A stretch of DNA of 62,377 nt from an uncultured Eubacteriales bacterium (GCA_949747515.1 CATKFO010000041.1:1-62377); one strand, 5' to 3'; positions 47,255 to 56,211 are shown, counted from the stretch's first letter. A program made the numbers and translations. The notes: generated by a model not told the origin, from the sequence alone.

Positions 47255-49096
47255 TCACCGTTCAAGAAGAGCCAAAACGTCTTCGCCGGTCATGTTCTCC
47301 GTAATATTATATCGGCACAACGCGTACAAGCTCTGCGGCAGTCCTCTTACAAGCACGTTTCTCCTGTCGGTATCCGAAGAAAAAGTCAACTTGATTCCCG
47401 CTTTATGAATTAAATATTCTGAATAAACGGTATACCGTCCGCCCGGATACGACAATGCGATAAATCCCTCTCCAAGCTCTCGCTTACGTTCGGAATCATA
47501 TTTTTCTATATCTTCAAGAAGAGCTTTCGCGTACGATTCGTCGTCGTCGCTTTCAATTGGAGTCGCGTCTTTTCTAATTTTATCTCCCGTTTCAAAAGGA
47601 GCCCATTGATGCATATCGTAAGTATGCGACTGGACGCTTAATATTCCGGATTTCTCCATTTCCCTCGCCTCGTCATAACCAAAGTGAGGGGTCAATCTGT
47701 ATTCGGTATCCTTGTAAAATTCCTTGTGGCCGACCGACGATCCGATAGCGAAAACCGTACCCTTCATGCCGTATTTCTCAAGAATAGGCGCCGCAGTCTC
47801 GTAATTACTTAAATAACCGTCGTCCATTGTAACGCATACGGATTTTTCCGGAAGATCGCCTCCCCAATACACATAGTTTATCATTTCCTCCGTCGACACA
47901 GCGGTATATCCCGCGTCTGAAAGGGCTCGAATATGCTCTTCAAAACGTTCGGGAGTAACGGCGGTAGAATCGTTAGGCTGAGAGTCGAAGTGATGATACA
48001 TAAGCGTAGGAACCTCGATCGTATATTGTGAAACGTCCGCTTTTACATTCTCGTCAAACAAACCGTCAAGATAGTCGCCGCGGTTTTCAGACGTTACGTA
48101 CGCGCCGAAATCATCAGGTCTCCACACGTCGTCGTTTTCAAATATTTCCGCCAAAACCATCGAGCCTACCGCGTTTCTAAAATGCTCGGCGTCATAAAAA
48201 TATCTTTCGTCATACGACGGATACGCGGCGCTGAAATCCCAGAAATCTATCTCTTCCGCCAACGCCGTTTTATACTGTCTAAGCTCGCTTTCATTATACT
48301 TCGACCGTTCTCCATAATACTCCGGAGAGCTTATAACGATAAGATTTACGCCGCGTTCGCCGCACATATCTCGTATATCGGCTACCGTTTTTACGCATTC
48401 GTCTATATACGGCAGTCCCCCTCCGCCGGAATCAACATTAAAGTCGTCTCCATGCTCAGACATATATCGATCCATATCGCCGATCTTTTCTACGTCGCGA
48501 AATCTATCGTCGTAGAGCCCGGTCGACTCGTCGAAAATATCGAAATCCTGCGGCAGTTCAGTATCGTTTTTATAATTTTGATACTTCTTCCACGACTCTT
48601 TGAAAGGAATGAAAGCGTATTTCAGATAGAACGCTAATATATTCTCTCCTGACGCTAAAGCGTGCGTACGTTCGCTAAGATCGTTTCTTTCATCGTCGTA
48701 GCGGGCGGCCTCGCTTATTCCTATGCTAAGGATCAGGTTCTTAACTTCATAATTTTCAAGAATATACGACGCGAGCTCCCCATAAATCTTTGCATCGCGA
48801 TTATATATGAAAAGATTATAGAATTTCGCGTCAAGATATTCGTTAAGTTCCTCAACGTTATATGAAGAGGCTGAAGAAGAACCGATAACGTATGAATCAA
48901 ATTCTTCATGATGCCTTTCAAGCCATGCAAGTTTTGCAACGCCTGGATTATTCGTTTCGTTATAACCATACCAATCGAATATCGGATCGCCGAATACGCC
49001 GTATGGATCGATAAGCGCGTTTGCTATCGCATACGCCGCCGTCGTCAAAATCAAAACTACGGCCGGCGCCAAAACAAGCCATTTTTTTACGGACAT
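47255..49096 (-). CDS. SGNH-esterase / polysaccharide-deacetylase fusion
   Basis: A 613-residue exported enzyme anchored by an N-terminal helix (5-27). Residues ~30-330 look like a DltD/AlgX-type SGNH domain: candidate nucleophile in GSSSAS (72-77) and catalytic D302-A-E-H305. Residues ~360-600 are a NodB (CE4) deacetylase: MYHHF (366-370), metal-binding D425-D426 in TMDDGY and H491-x4-H496. The H-x4-H spacing is that of the PgaB/IcaB branch acting on poly-N-acetylglucosamine. I infer an enzyme handling both O-acetyl and N-acetyl groups of one surface polymer. ATG 49,096 is preceded by GGAG; the TTG three bases earlier is not needed. Confidence 0.8.
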   Translation of the reverse strand: MSVKKWLVLAPAVVLILTTAAYAIANALIDPYGVFGDPIFDWYGYNETNNPGVAKLAWLERHHEEFDSYVIGSSSASSYNVEELNEYLDAKFYNLFIYNRDAKIYGELASYILENYEVKNLILSIGISEAARYDDERNDLSERTHALASGENILAFYLKYAFIPFKESWKKYQNYKNDTELPQDFDIFDESTGLYDDRFRDVEKIGDMDRYMSEHGDDFNVDSGGGGLPYIDECVKTVADIRDMCGERGVNLIVISSPEYYGERSKYNESELRQYKTALAEEIDFWDFSAAYPSYDERYFYDAEHFRNAVGSMVLAEIFENDDVWRPDDFGAYVTSENRGDYLDGLFDENVKADVSQYTIEVPTLMYHHFDSQPNDSTAVTPERFEEHIRALSDAGYTAVSTEEMINYVYWGGDLPEKSVCVTMDDGYLSNYETAAPILEKYGMKGTVFAIGSSVGHKEFYKDTEYRLTPHFGYDEAREMEKSGILSVQSHTYDMHQWAPFETGDKIRKDATPIESDDDESYAKALLEDIEKYDSERKRELGEGFIALSYPGGRYTVYSEYLIHKAGIKLTFSSDTDRRNVLVRGLPQSLYALCRYNITENMTGEDVLALLER

Positions 49097-49326
49097 CAAA
49101 GTCTCCTTTATTTATGTTGAATTAGCTATGCGGTATAACGGCCGCTCGAATAAACAGAACCTTTCAAAAAGGCGTAAAGACGTAATATGAACGACTAAAC
49201 GCTGAAAAGTTTACTATTGCCGGTAAGTCAAAATTCTTCTTTTCACGTCGAATCAGACCGTTTTTTATTTTCAAAATACTACGGATAAATTCGAAACGTC
49301 GTAATTTAAAAATCACTTTAATTGAA

Positions 49327-49355
49327 AGTATATCATACAAGACGATTCTTTTCAA
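49327..49355 (-). promoter_or_regulatory. Promoter of the esterase/deacetylase-vanZ unit
   Basis: On the minus strand TTGAAA (49,355-49,350), 17-bp spacer, TATACT (49,332-49,327). A ~220-nt AT-rich leader follows in which I see nothing specific. Confidence 0.65.
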
Positions 49356-49381
49356 TGCTTTTTAGGAAAAACAAAAAGTTA

Positions 49382-49423
49382 TAAAACGGAGCTCTCCCGC
49401 ATTATTGCAAGAAAGCTCCGTTT
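49382..49423 (-). terminator. Terminator of the phage-derived cluster
   Basis: AAAACGGAGCT pairs with AGCTCCGTTT; the minus strand continues TTTTAT. It lies just downstream of the endolysin gene and closes the cluster. Confidence 0.8.
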
Positions 49424-49442
49424 CACTCGATATTCAAAACGT

Positions 49443-50330
49443 TTATTTTTCAAAGACGCCGGCGCGGTCAAGTATCACAAGTATGCGAAGCATAAGATAA
49501 GAAAGCTCGAACGAATTTGATCCGTTTCCTTTCAAGTATCCCGCGTCCGCTAATTTCTTAACCGTAGAAGCGGCCCATTCGGGCAAATTTTTATCTATAT
49601 ACGCCCATTTTACGCCGATCTGATCGTTGTGGTCGTCCACTTTACTTTTCAGTTCGGCAAGCTCTTGTTTCATCGCTTCAAATTCTTTTTTTTCAGCCCC
49701 CGTCATAGGCTCGTCTCCTCCGTCTTTACCAAAGTAGCCTGCGATAGCGTCCGCTTCCGCCTCCGCAAGCCTGTCAAGATTATCCTCGTTCATAAGCCAG
49801 AGCGCCGAATTTGGATTCGTATGAAAGCCGTGTTCCAAAATAACTCCGGGCACGCCCACGCTTTTTGCTCCAAAAAGAACTCCGTACCATTCGTCGTCAA
49901 GTATTCCGTTCCCGTCCCTATCAAAATCAGCCCGTTTAGTATAGTAATACGGGTCGGGCAAGTTCATAACTTCAGAAATTACAGGGCCGAGCAAATGCCC
50001 CGCTATCGACGATTCTTCGTCAACGTACGTCCCGTCGTCTGGAGTATAATGAATTATCCACGGAGCGGACGGGGTCTCGCTTGCAGCCGCGTTTGAATGA
50101 ATAGATAGAAAAAGATCGCAGCCGCGAGCCCTACGACCTCTTTCCGTAAGCTCCGGGTCTTCATCCTTTGATAAACGGGTAAGAGACGCCGCGACGCCGC
50201 GACGATTTAACGCCGCCTGCAATTTTTGGGAAAGCGTCCACGTCATATTTGATTCATAATAATCGGGAACTGCGGGAGATCTGTTAAAATAACTTCCCGA
50301 GTGTCCCGGATCAATCATTACTTTCGCCAT
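49443..50330 (-). CDS. N-acetylmuramoyl-L-alanine amidase (phage endolysin)
   Basis: A 295-residue Amidase_3 zinc enzyme that cuts the amide between N-acetylmuramic acid and L-alanine. Zinc ligands are His10, Glu26 and His78, catalytic Glu166 (LEHGFH). After the catalytic domain (~1-195) come a coiled linker (EKKEFEAMKQELAELKSKV) and a C-terminal segment (ADAGYLKGNGSNSFELSYLMLRILVILDRAGVF) usual in clostridial phage endolysins. No signal peptide, so it would need a holin, none of which is visible. ATG 50,330 has GGAG upstream; the frame extends four codons to a TTG. A TATAAT at 50,530-50,525 may be its own promoter. Confidence 0.92.
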   Translation of the reverse strand: MAKVMIDPGHSGSYFNRSPAVPDYYESNMTWTLSQKLQAALNRRGVAASLTRLSKDEDPELTERGRRARGCDLFLSIHSNAAASETPSAPWIIHYTPDDGTYVDEESSIAGHLLGPVISEVMNLPDPYYYTKRADFDRDGNGILDDEWYGVLFGAKSVGVPGVILEHGFHTNPNSALWLMNEDNLDRLAEAEADAIAGYFGKDGGDEPMTGAEKKEFEAMKQELAELKSKVDDHNDQIGVKWAYIDKNLPEWAASTVKKLADAGYLKGNGSNSFELSYLMLRILVILDRAGVFEK

Positions 50331-50342
50331 TTTAATCTCCAA

Positions 50343-50620
50343 TCCGCCGCAACAGCGGCGGCGCTAACATTTACAGAATTTATTTAATTTGCGAAGCAGA
50401 CAAAAATGGTTGAGGGATCCATTTTACTGCTAAACGGAATAGACTGTTCAGCAGGTGAATATTACGCGCGAAGTACGTCCGCCGCGCTTCTGTAATATAA
50501 TACTATAACGCCATACATCCGCGAATTATAGCCCGTGTTTCCAACGAGTAAAACGGCTTTTTCCCTCAATATATTTTATGCGTCCAAGCTCCGATGAGTT
50601 ACGATTGTTTTCGAGACTCA
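50343..50620 (-). other. Gap between fibre-like gene and endolysin
   Basis: 278 nt in which a holin gene would be expected. I find only 12- and 18-codon frames. A small hairpin AAAATGG/CCATTTT lies at 50,403-50,425 and a TATAAT at 50,530-50,525. No membrane protein is encoded. Confidence 0.5.
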
Positions 50621-51145
50621 TTATGAACCGGACAAAGGCAAACGACACGCCGCATAGCCGCATACGTCCGGATTACTTCTCTCATCCGATATCATATCGT
50701 GATTTATCGACGCTGCTCCAGACGGTACGGTTACTTTTGCCAAGACCAAATCAAACACGGCGCGACTTCTAACGGGCAGCCATCCGTTGTCGTCAGCGTA
50801 AACCATTACCGAGCAGCTTCTTTCCGATAGATTTTGTCTTAAAAAAATAGTATAAGTATGTCCAGGTTCAAGACTAAATGTAACAGGAGCAGACGAAGTA
50901 ATCATATATCCTCTCGCCCACGCGCAGCCGACGTCCACCGCGACGGAAAGATCGTCGGAGGGAGTAACGCAAAAACGTCCCTCAGGATCAGGACACACGC
51001 CGTCCGATATAAACGACGATATCATAGACGCTACAAACGCGGCGTCAACCGCTCTGTCTCCTCGGGGAAAACCGTTCACAACTTCCACTACGTTTAACGA
51101 ATCAAACGGGCCTCCGCCTATTTTTTCACTTGCGATTATAGCCAT
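50621..51145 (-). CDS. Putative baseplate or fibre protein
   Basis: A 174-residue protein with an N-terminal region resembling baseplate/upper-fibre proteins of Firmicutes phages (an SISFISDGV-like motif as MISSFISDGV, then VDVGCAWARGYM). The rest is predicted beta-rich. ATG 51,145 follows GGAGGATG; the frame is open upstream but overlaps the previous gene. Lies between the hub gene and the endolysin, the usual place for receptor-binding parts. Short for a receptor-binding protein. Confidence 0.5.
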   Translation of the reverse strand: MAIIASEKIGGGPFDSLNVVEVVNGFPRGDRAVDAAFVASMISSFISDGVCPDPEGRFCVTPSDDLSVAVDVGCAWARGYMITSSAPVTFSLEPGHTYTIFLRQNLSERSCSVMVYADDNGWLPVRSRAVFDLVLAKVTVPSGAASINHDMISDERSNPDVCGYAACRLPLSGS

Positions 51146-51176
51146 CTTATCATCCTCCGTAAATATCGCATGATCT

Positions 51177-52229
51177 TCATATATTTTTGCCAATTTCACG
51201 TCTAATGAAAGATCGAAGACATACTTCCTCGTTTCCAAAAGACGGAACGGCTCTAAACAAACCTTTTTCATATACTTCGTCCACCGAGGTTATTCTTACC
51301 TTAGCGAATATACCGGCGTTATTCAGCTTAACCTCGCAAATATCCCCGAGATCATAGTCGCGCCTATATACAAGCCCTCCGCCGGACGTAATCTCTCCTC
51401 TTATAGATATAATGGGCGAGTAGGATCTCAGGGCCGCTTCTCCTCTCGCGTCAAGCTCAGCCTTGAAAGCGTCGTCTCCTTCTTCTTCGTTATAAATAAC
51501 GTCTCTGGCGGAAACAAACGTTTCCCTCCGATCCATCCCCGTCTCTCCGCCGCGTCTATTATACACGAATCCGTTTCCAGACCGAACGTACGCGGAGTTT
51601 TTGTAATCAGCGTCGCTCCGCTCGTATTCCACAGAAGCGATATTTTCAAATTCGTCAGAGAATACGGCGACTTCATTTTCACGTTGATCTAAAGTTCTGT
51701 CAAGTCCGCTGAAAACCGAAAAGCCAAGTCTGCTCTCGGCTTCGTATAAATTTATCCGATACGACAGACCGTACGGCTTTAAAGAGGAGTAAAGCCAATC
51801 GGACAGAGGCTCCCATCCGTATGGAATCGTCCCGTTTACTCCAGCGCCAGTTTTTGATTCCAGAAACAATCCCGGAATAGTACGAAGACTTATGGCGTTT
51901 ACCGATACCATATGCCGCGCGATGTCCTCCGCGTCGCCGGTCATAACTCCGGAACCGAGTACAATCCGTCGTTCAAGCAGGGATTCGAGCGAACGTCCGG
52001 ATATAGTAAAAGATCCGTCGGAATATTTAATTCGTTCTATAAACGCCGCCTCGCGCGCAAACGGATTATAAACATATTTTATTCGATTACCGTCAAAAGG
52101 AACGCCTCGCGCCAGCTTTGCCTCAAACGATCCGCATCCAAAATATCTGCGGGTCCACACCATAGACTCAACTTCGTCTACCGGCTGCAACGCCGTATTG
52201 AACGTTTCGTCGAGAAAGTGTATTTCCAT
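51177..52229 (-). CDS. Siphovirus Gp37-like tail hub protein
   Basis: A 350-residue protein resembling the ReqiPepy6 Gp37-like family (tail-associated, hub position). The N-terminus MEIHFLDETFNTALQPVDEVESMVWTRRY, the GRSLESLLERRIV region and the repeated beta strands after it are typical. It likely forms the tail tip below Dit. There is no long C-terminal fibre or peptidase domain. Follows Dit by 21 nt. Confidence 0.7.
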   Translation of the reverse strand: MEIHFLDETFNTALQPVDEVESMVWTRRYFGCGSFEAKLARGVPFDGNRIKYVYNPFAREAAFIERIKYSDGSFTISGRSLESLLERRIVLGSGVMTGDAEDIARHMVSVNAISLRTIPGLFLESKTGAGVNGTIPYGWEPLSDWLYSSLKPYGLSYRINLYEAESRLGFSVFSGLDRTLDQRENEVAVFSDEFENIASVEYERSDADYKNSAYVRSGNGFVYNRRGGETGMDRRETFVSARDVIYNEEEGDDAFKAELDARGEAALRSYSPIISIRGEITSGGGLVYRRDYDLGDICEVKLNNAGIFAKVRITSVDEVYEKGLFRAVPSFGNEEVCLRSFIRREIGKNI

Positions 52230-52250
52230 TTATCGATCTCCTTAGATTAA

Positions 52251-53129
52251 CTATATTCCGAGAAACTTTTCGTTAAATTCTATTTCCGCCGACAAATATT
52301 CTACTCCGCTGACGGCGATAAGCTTTAAAGCGTTTTCACCGGGATATAGTGAAAAAAATTCGCTGTTTCTGTCGTACGCCGCGTTGTTTCCGTCGTCTGC
52401 GCGCGCCGATTTCATACCTTTGCGGGTATCGAATATCGCTCTGCCGCCGAATTCCAGATCGCTGTTTAGCCTAAGTATTCTATTCCCCAGAGCCAAGCCG
52501 GGCCGCAAAACCCTTCCGCCAGAAGCGTAAAGAACAGCCGTAAAGCCGCATTCCACATCGCCGCCGTTCATAACGTACTCTCCGTTCAAAGATCGTGAAA
52601 TTCCGGTTACCGTTCCGGCTCCTATCATACCGCTCGCAGGAAATGTGAGAGCCGGAGCAGACTTCGGTAATATGACTTTCGTGGGGTTCACAGATTCAAA
52701 AAACGGATCTTCCGCAATAAAACAAAGCCTAACCGAAGGAGGATACGTAAAATTTTTTCTAACGTATTCCGGAGAGCCGCACGGTATAGCCTTAATTCGT
52801 CTTGTTCTTCCCCGTGCGGTAACGGTTATCGTGCAGTCGACCCGAGGATTTGTCAGACGAAGTATCGAATCCCGTACCTCCGATTCCCGCGATAAATCCG
52901 TAACTTCAAACATTACGGCAAGACTTCTCGGCTTAATCCTGCGTTCTCCCGCGTATCCTCCGTCGTAAAAGCCGCTGGATCTCACGTCGACCGCCAGTTC
53001 TGGACAGTCGAAACCTTCGACCCCGCCGTCAAGAATTCTACACAAGGAAGTCGGAGATAAAGTAAGCATCGCTCTCTCCGATTCCAAAGATATTTTATAT
53101 TCGCCCGATAACATTGTCTCTCCTATCAT
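52251..53129 (-). CDS. Distal tail protein (Dit-like)
   Basis: A 292-residue siphovirus Dit-like protein (Sipho_tail family). Dit forms the ring joining tail tube and hub. The N-terminal belt domain (about 20-140, with the RIKPRSLAVMFEV strand) and the C-terminal galectin-like part (~165-292) are both present. Directly upstream in the operon there should be a tape-measure gene; instead there is a 53-codon frame. Confidence 0.75.
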   Translation of the reverse strand: MIGETMLSGEYKISLESERAMLTLSPTSLCRILDGGVEGFDCPELAVDVRSSGFYDGGYAGERRIKPRSLAVMFEVTDLSRESEVRDSILRLTNPRVDCTITVTARGRTRRIKAIPCGSPEYVRKNFTYPPSVRLCFIAEDPFFESVNPTKVILPKSAPALTFPASGMIGAGTVTGISRSLNGEYVMNGGDVECGFTAVLYASGGRVLRPGLALGNRILRLNSDLEFGGRAIFDTRKGMKSARADDGNNAAYDRNSEFFSLYPGENALKLIAVSGVEYLSAEIEFNEKFLGI

Positions 53130-53182
53130 TAAACATATACCCGCATGGTTTAGCCAAAAAACAGTTTAAAATTCAATAAAAA

Positions 53183-53344
53183 TCAAGGCCTTGTTATCTC
53201 CTCGCCCTGTTTTCTGATACGACGGATGCGTCCGTAAGGAGTTTCGTCCTCGTCCGATCTGTTCCTCTCAGAAAAAGAACTTGCCTCCGATTCTAACGCG
53301 GCTATGCGTCGCTCGAGAAAAAGTATCCTTGTTTCAACGTCCAT
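53183..53344 (-). CDS. 53-residue coiled-coil protein in the tape-measure slot
   Basis: Found by eye: MDVETRILFLERRIAALES at the start, ending GEEITRP. The first ~27 residues have heptad character (I, L, L, I, A, L); the rest is charged. AGGGGTGA precedes the ATG, and the start is two nt after the stop of the tube fusion. It occupies the place of tail chaperones plus tape measure, but it is far too short to set tail length. Could be a remnant or a minimal spacer. Confidence 0.6.
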   Translation of the reverse strand: MDVETRILFLERRIAALESEASSFSERNRSDEDETPYGRIRRIRKQGEEITRP

Positions 53345-53346
53345 AT

Positions 53347-54231
53347 TCACCCCTGTCTTGTCAGGTCCATAGGACGAAACCTCAACTTATCCACGTCAAA
53401 AACTCCGTCCGCACGCCCGCCGAATCCTAACAGTTCCCCCGTATACATAAGGACGCCTTTTTCATAAACTCTTCCTTTTGACGCCGCGATATACGTATGT
53501 TTTATCGCCCCGCGCTCGCCGGAACCTGCGTTCGCGCAGTTATCTCCGTATATTTTGGGAAGTACCTCCAAAGCTTCGATTCTTTTTTCCATAAATTTAT
53601 ACCCGTCCGCATTTCTGAGCAGCTCTGCGGCTCCGCATGTAGAGGACGCCTCGAATGAATATAATATTTTCTCATGATATCCTACGACGCTTCCTACATA
53701 TTCTGCGCTATGAATATATCGTCTTATGTATGTTTCAGCCTCTTTGCGCCGTTCAAATAACGTAAATCCATCTCCAATACGCTCCCATGTAGGATATTCG
53801 GACGTACCGGCGTTTAAGTACCATAAAGGAAGCAAGTCCATATCTCCCGAATAAATAGCGTAAAAGGTTACTTTAACTCCATAGTCCGCCGCGCCCCCTC
53901 GCTCAGAAATTTTAAACGGCCGTTCAGTTACGTCCATTCCTTTTATGCGTCCGGCATACGCAAGTTTTTCTAATTCGCGGCATATTTTTTCAAGAGCGCT
54001 TATCGCCGCAACTGATTCATGAGAAATCAAAGATTTAACGCGGAGACTTATTTTTATAGGAACCGCCTCCACATGGCTGCCGTCCGCGTATTCACGAATA
54101 AAGCTTGAAGAGCCCATAGGTTCGGCTTTTATACCGCCTATAAATTTTTCGTCAAGTTCCGCGCATACCGCCGACTCGCATTGACCGATATATCCGTATA
54201 TTTCATTTATCAGGCCGTCGTCTTCCCACAT
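53347..54231 (-). CDS. Tail-terminator / major tail tube fusion protein
   Basis: A 294-residue protein that reads as two phage proteins in one. Residues ~1-128 resemble tail-terminator (minor capsid/neck) proteins, with FIREYADGSHVEAVPIKISL at 44-63. Residues ~132-294 resemble siphovirus tail tube proteins: LPLWYLNAGTSEYPTWERIG (134-153), then ETYIRRYIH..YVGSVVGYHEKILYSF and a final GELLGFGGRADGVFDVDKLRF. In typical phages these are separate genes. AAGGGAGG precedes the ATG. No frameshift is needed to read through, so it is a true fusion in this sequence. Confidence 0.7.
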   Translation of the reverse strand: MWEDDGLINEIYGYIGQCESAVCAELDEKFIGGIKAEPMGSSSFIREYADGSHVEAVPIKISLRVKSLISHESVAAISALEKICRELEKLAYAGRIKGMDVTERPFKISERGGAADYGVKVTFYAIYSGDMDLLPLWYLNAGTSEYPTWERIGDGFTLFERRKEAETYIRRYIHSAEYVGSVVGYHEKILYSFEASSTCGAAELLRNADGYKFMEKRIEALEVLPKIYGDNCANAGSGERGAIKHTYIAASKGRVYEKGVLMYTGELLGFGGRADGVFDVDKLRFRPMDLTRQG

Positions 54232-54261
54232 ATCGGCCGCCTCCCTTCTTATTCCTATCTC

Positions 54262-54299
54262 GCGGCATGTCCCCTTTTATGGAACATGCCGCTTTTTTT
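54262..54299 (+). terminator. Antisense-facing terminator hairpin between neck and tail genes
   Basis: GCGGCATGT (54,262-54,270) pairs with ACATGCCGC (54,284-54,292) and is followed by seven T residues on the + strand, opposite to the genes around it. On the minus strand no T-run follows. It would stop antisense transcripts, and as an RNA hairpin it could separate head and tail expression. Confidence 0.6.
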
Positions 54300-54684
54300 A
54301 CGCAAGCGTAAGCTTTAAGTGATCGAGATTTTGTCCGGCTCCGCCGCGGTATCTCTCAATCTTTATCGCCTTCATGCCTAACGTCATATTTTCATCAAAA
54401 ACAGAGCATCCGGGCCCAATATTGCCGAGCGCGTATTCTGTTTCAATGGGACGGCCGTTAAAAAACACCTTAACGGTAGAAACGGGAACATAAAGAATTC
54501 CTCCGCCGCCGTCTTCGCCGACGCGTGTTTCAAGCCTTACGCCGTCAAGAAAATATCCCTCCCGCTCTCTTAAATAAAACGAACGAGAACCGCATGGCTC
54601 GGAATTTTCTGAAATAAATCCGCAAGCGCCGTATTCTCTGCCGAATATAATCACGACTTTGTCCTTAAACGCCGTCATACCCAT
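54298..54684 (-). CDS. Hypothetical neck protein (head-tail stopper by position)
   Basis: A 128-residue protein, predicted all-beta, starting MGMTAFKDKVVIIFG. I do not recognise the family. It lies between the connector and the tail-terminator fusion, where phages encode the head-tail stopper. Its start overlaps the previous stop by 10 nt and has no clear SD, so translation is probably coupled. Stop lies inside the T-run of the hairpin at 54,262-54,299. Confidence 0.6.
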   Translation of the reverse strand: MGMTAFKDKVVIIFGREYGACGFISENSEPCGSRSFYLREREGYFLDGVRLETRVGEDGGGGILYVPVSTVKVFFNGRPIETEYALGNIGPGCSVFDENMTLGMKAIKIERYRGGAGQNLDHLKLTLA

Positions 54685-55034
54685 CTAGTCAGATAACCTC
54701 CCGCAGTCAGAGCCGATATAACGGACGGAGCGACCGGAACTCCGCATACGTCCGCGCGTCCGTCCGTTTTTTTGTTGTCCGCATACGTCACAGACCAGTC
54801 GCCGAGAGATTCGCGCCTTACGGAACTGCGCTCGCTTAGGTTATCGTGAAGATATTCCGTTTGAAGGCATAAAGCGCGAAACATCGTTTCACAACCGTTC
54901 TCAGAAATTCTTCTGGTATCGATCCCCGTAAGCGCGCTTAGAACGTCGAGAGCTTCCGAAGAAAATCTTTCAAATTCAGCTTCAGTAAGCTTACCTCCAA
55001 ACGCGTCTCCATAATATTCGTAGCTAAACCTCAT
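54675..55034 (-). CDS. Head-tail connector (gp6-like)
   Basis: A 119-residue helical protein with the gp6/gp15-type profile (YGDAFGGKLTEAEFERFSSEALDVLSALTG near 8-37): short N-terminal arm, helices, then a loop that inserts under the portal. Follows the coat gene by 12 nt, as in SPP1/HK97-type phages. Confidence 0.7.
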   Translation of the reverse strand: MRFSYEYYGDAFGGKLTEAEFERFSSEALDVLSALTGIDTRRISENGCETMFRALCLQTEYLHDNLSERSSVRRESLGDWSVTYADNKKTDGRADVCGVPVAPSVISALTAGGYLTRWV

Positions 55035-55046
55035 TTTATCGCCCTA

Positions 55047-56153
55047 TCAGCCCATATATCTGCAAGCGAGCTCCGGATAAAGAGTAGCGAATGAATAGAG
55101 CACGTCCATAGACATCATTTCTTTCTTGAATTTCATATCGTATCCGCGGACGACTCGAAGCGAGACGCCGTTATATGTCGTAACGTAGCTTTCAACCCCG
55201 GCGGGAGTGGAAAGGGGTCTTGTAACGAACGCGAACGCGGACGGATGGAATATAAGATTGGCGGCATGAGAGCCGTATAGCGTAACAGACTCGTCCTTCG
55301 ACGCGGTAATAGCAGGACTGATCTTAACTACGATGGACCCGCCGGACGCCTCGCAGTCTTCGGTTACCGCGTACGTTTTGACCCCTATCTTAAGCACGTC
55401 GCCTTTTATCAAATTTCCGGCGACAGAAGTTCCCGTTATTTTAACCGTATCGGAATTAGTTACCGCTTCTCCTACTTTCAGTCCGCCGCTTCCGGCGGCA
55501 AGAGAGCCCGCGGTATGATTTCGCACGGCTTGCGTCATATAGTTCTGTATACCGAACACCTCGCCGATAGAGCCGCTGCGAAGGGCCATAGTAGAACCGC
55601 ATTTTTCCGCGTTTACGAGAGCCGGAATCTGCTTAAACCGAGCGGTAGCGGCAGGATTCCATACCGCGCGTCTGCCCGAGGTAGGAACGCGGTTTGTATC
55701 AAGCATAAAAGCTCCCTGCGCAAAATCTGAAAGAGAGTCTGGAATTTTACCGGGTTCTCCCGCCACATATGGAATGTCTTTATAAAGGGACAGCCCGTCC
55801 GAGTTGATTTTTTCCGCAAGCGCGGCGGCGGCAGGCTCTATGAAAAGTCTCGTCATTGAATCGAAATCCAAAGCTCCCTCAAGGGCCGATATTTCCGTGT
55901 CCACCGTCGCGATATTGTCAAGCTTCACCGTCGCGCATTCTTCCGTAATATCCTGCGCCGATACGCCCTCCGTCTCTGAAAATTTCGTAGCCGTAAGCTT
56001 AACGGGACGACGTACGGAAACTACGTCTCCCTTCTTCGCCGCCGTTCCCTCGGCCTCGTCCCTGTATATCAGATTAGGAAATACAAGATTGTCGATAAGC
56101 CTCGGTAGAGTTTCCCTGGCTATCTGCTTAACAGAAATAAAATTGTTTGCCAT
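55047..56153 (-). CDS. Major coat protein, P22 gp5-like
   Basis: A 368-residue coat protein. The N-terminus MANNFISVKQIARETLPRLID with a following hydrophobic-basic stretch resembles the P22 coat family found in many Firmicutes phages. A beta-rich insertion at ~220-300 (KITGTSVAGNLIKGDVLKIG...) looks like an inserted Ig/OB-type domain. The C-terminus (VESYVTTYNGVSLRVVRGYDMKFKKEM) is typical. No protease gene is present, in line with P22-like heads that use a scaffold without coat cleavage. Confidence 0.8.
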   Translation of the reverse strand: MANNFISVKQIARETLPRLIDNLVFPNLIYRDEAEGTAAKKGDVVSVRRPVKLTATKFSETEGVSAQDITEECATVKLDNIATVDTEISALEGALDFDSMTRLFIEPAAAALAEKINSDGLSLYKDIPYVAGEPGKIPDSLSDFAQGAFMLDTNRVPTSGRRAVWNPAATARFKQIPALVNAEKCGSTMALRSGSIGEVFGIQNYMTQAVRNHTAGSLAAGSGGLKVGEAVTNSDTVKITGTSVAGNLIKGDVLKIGVKTYAVTEDCEASGGSIVVKISPAITASKDESVTLYGSHAANLIFHPSAFAFVTRPLSTPAGVESYVTTYNGVSLRVVRGYDMKFKKEMMSMDVLYSFATLYPELACRYMG

Positions 56154-56211
56154 TTTTTCCTTTCTTGATTCGTTGTCTCGCGTTCGCTTATAAAATAAAG
56201 GATCGCGTTCG

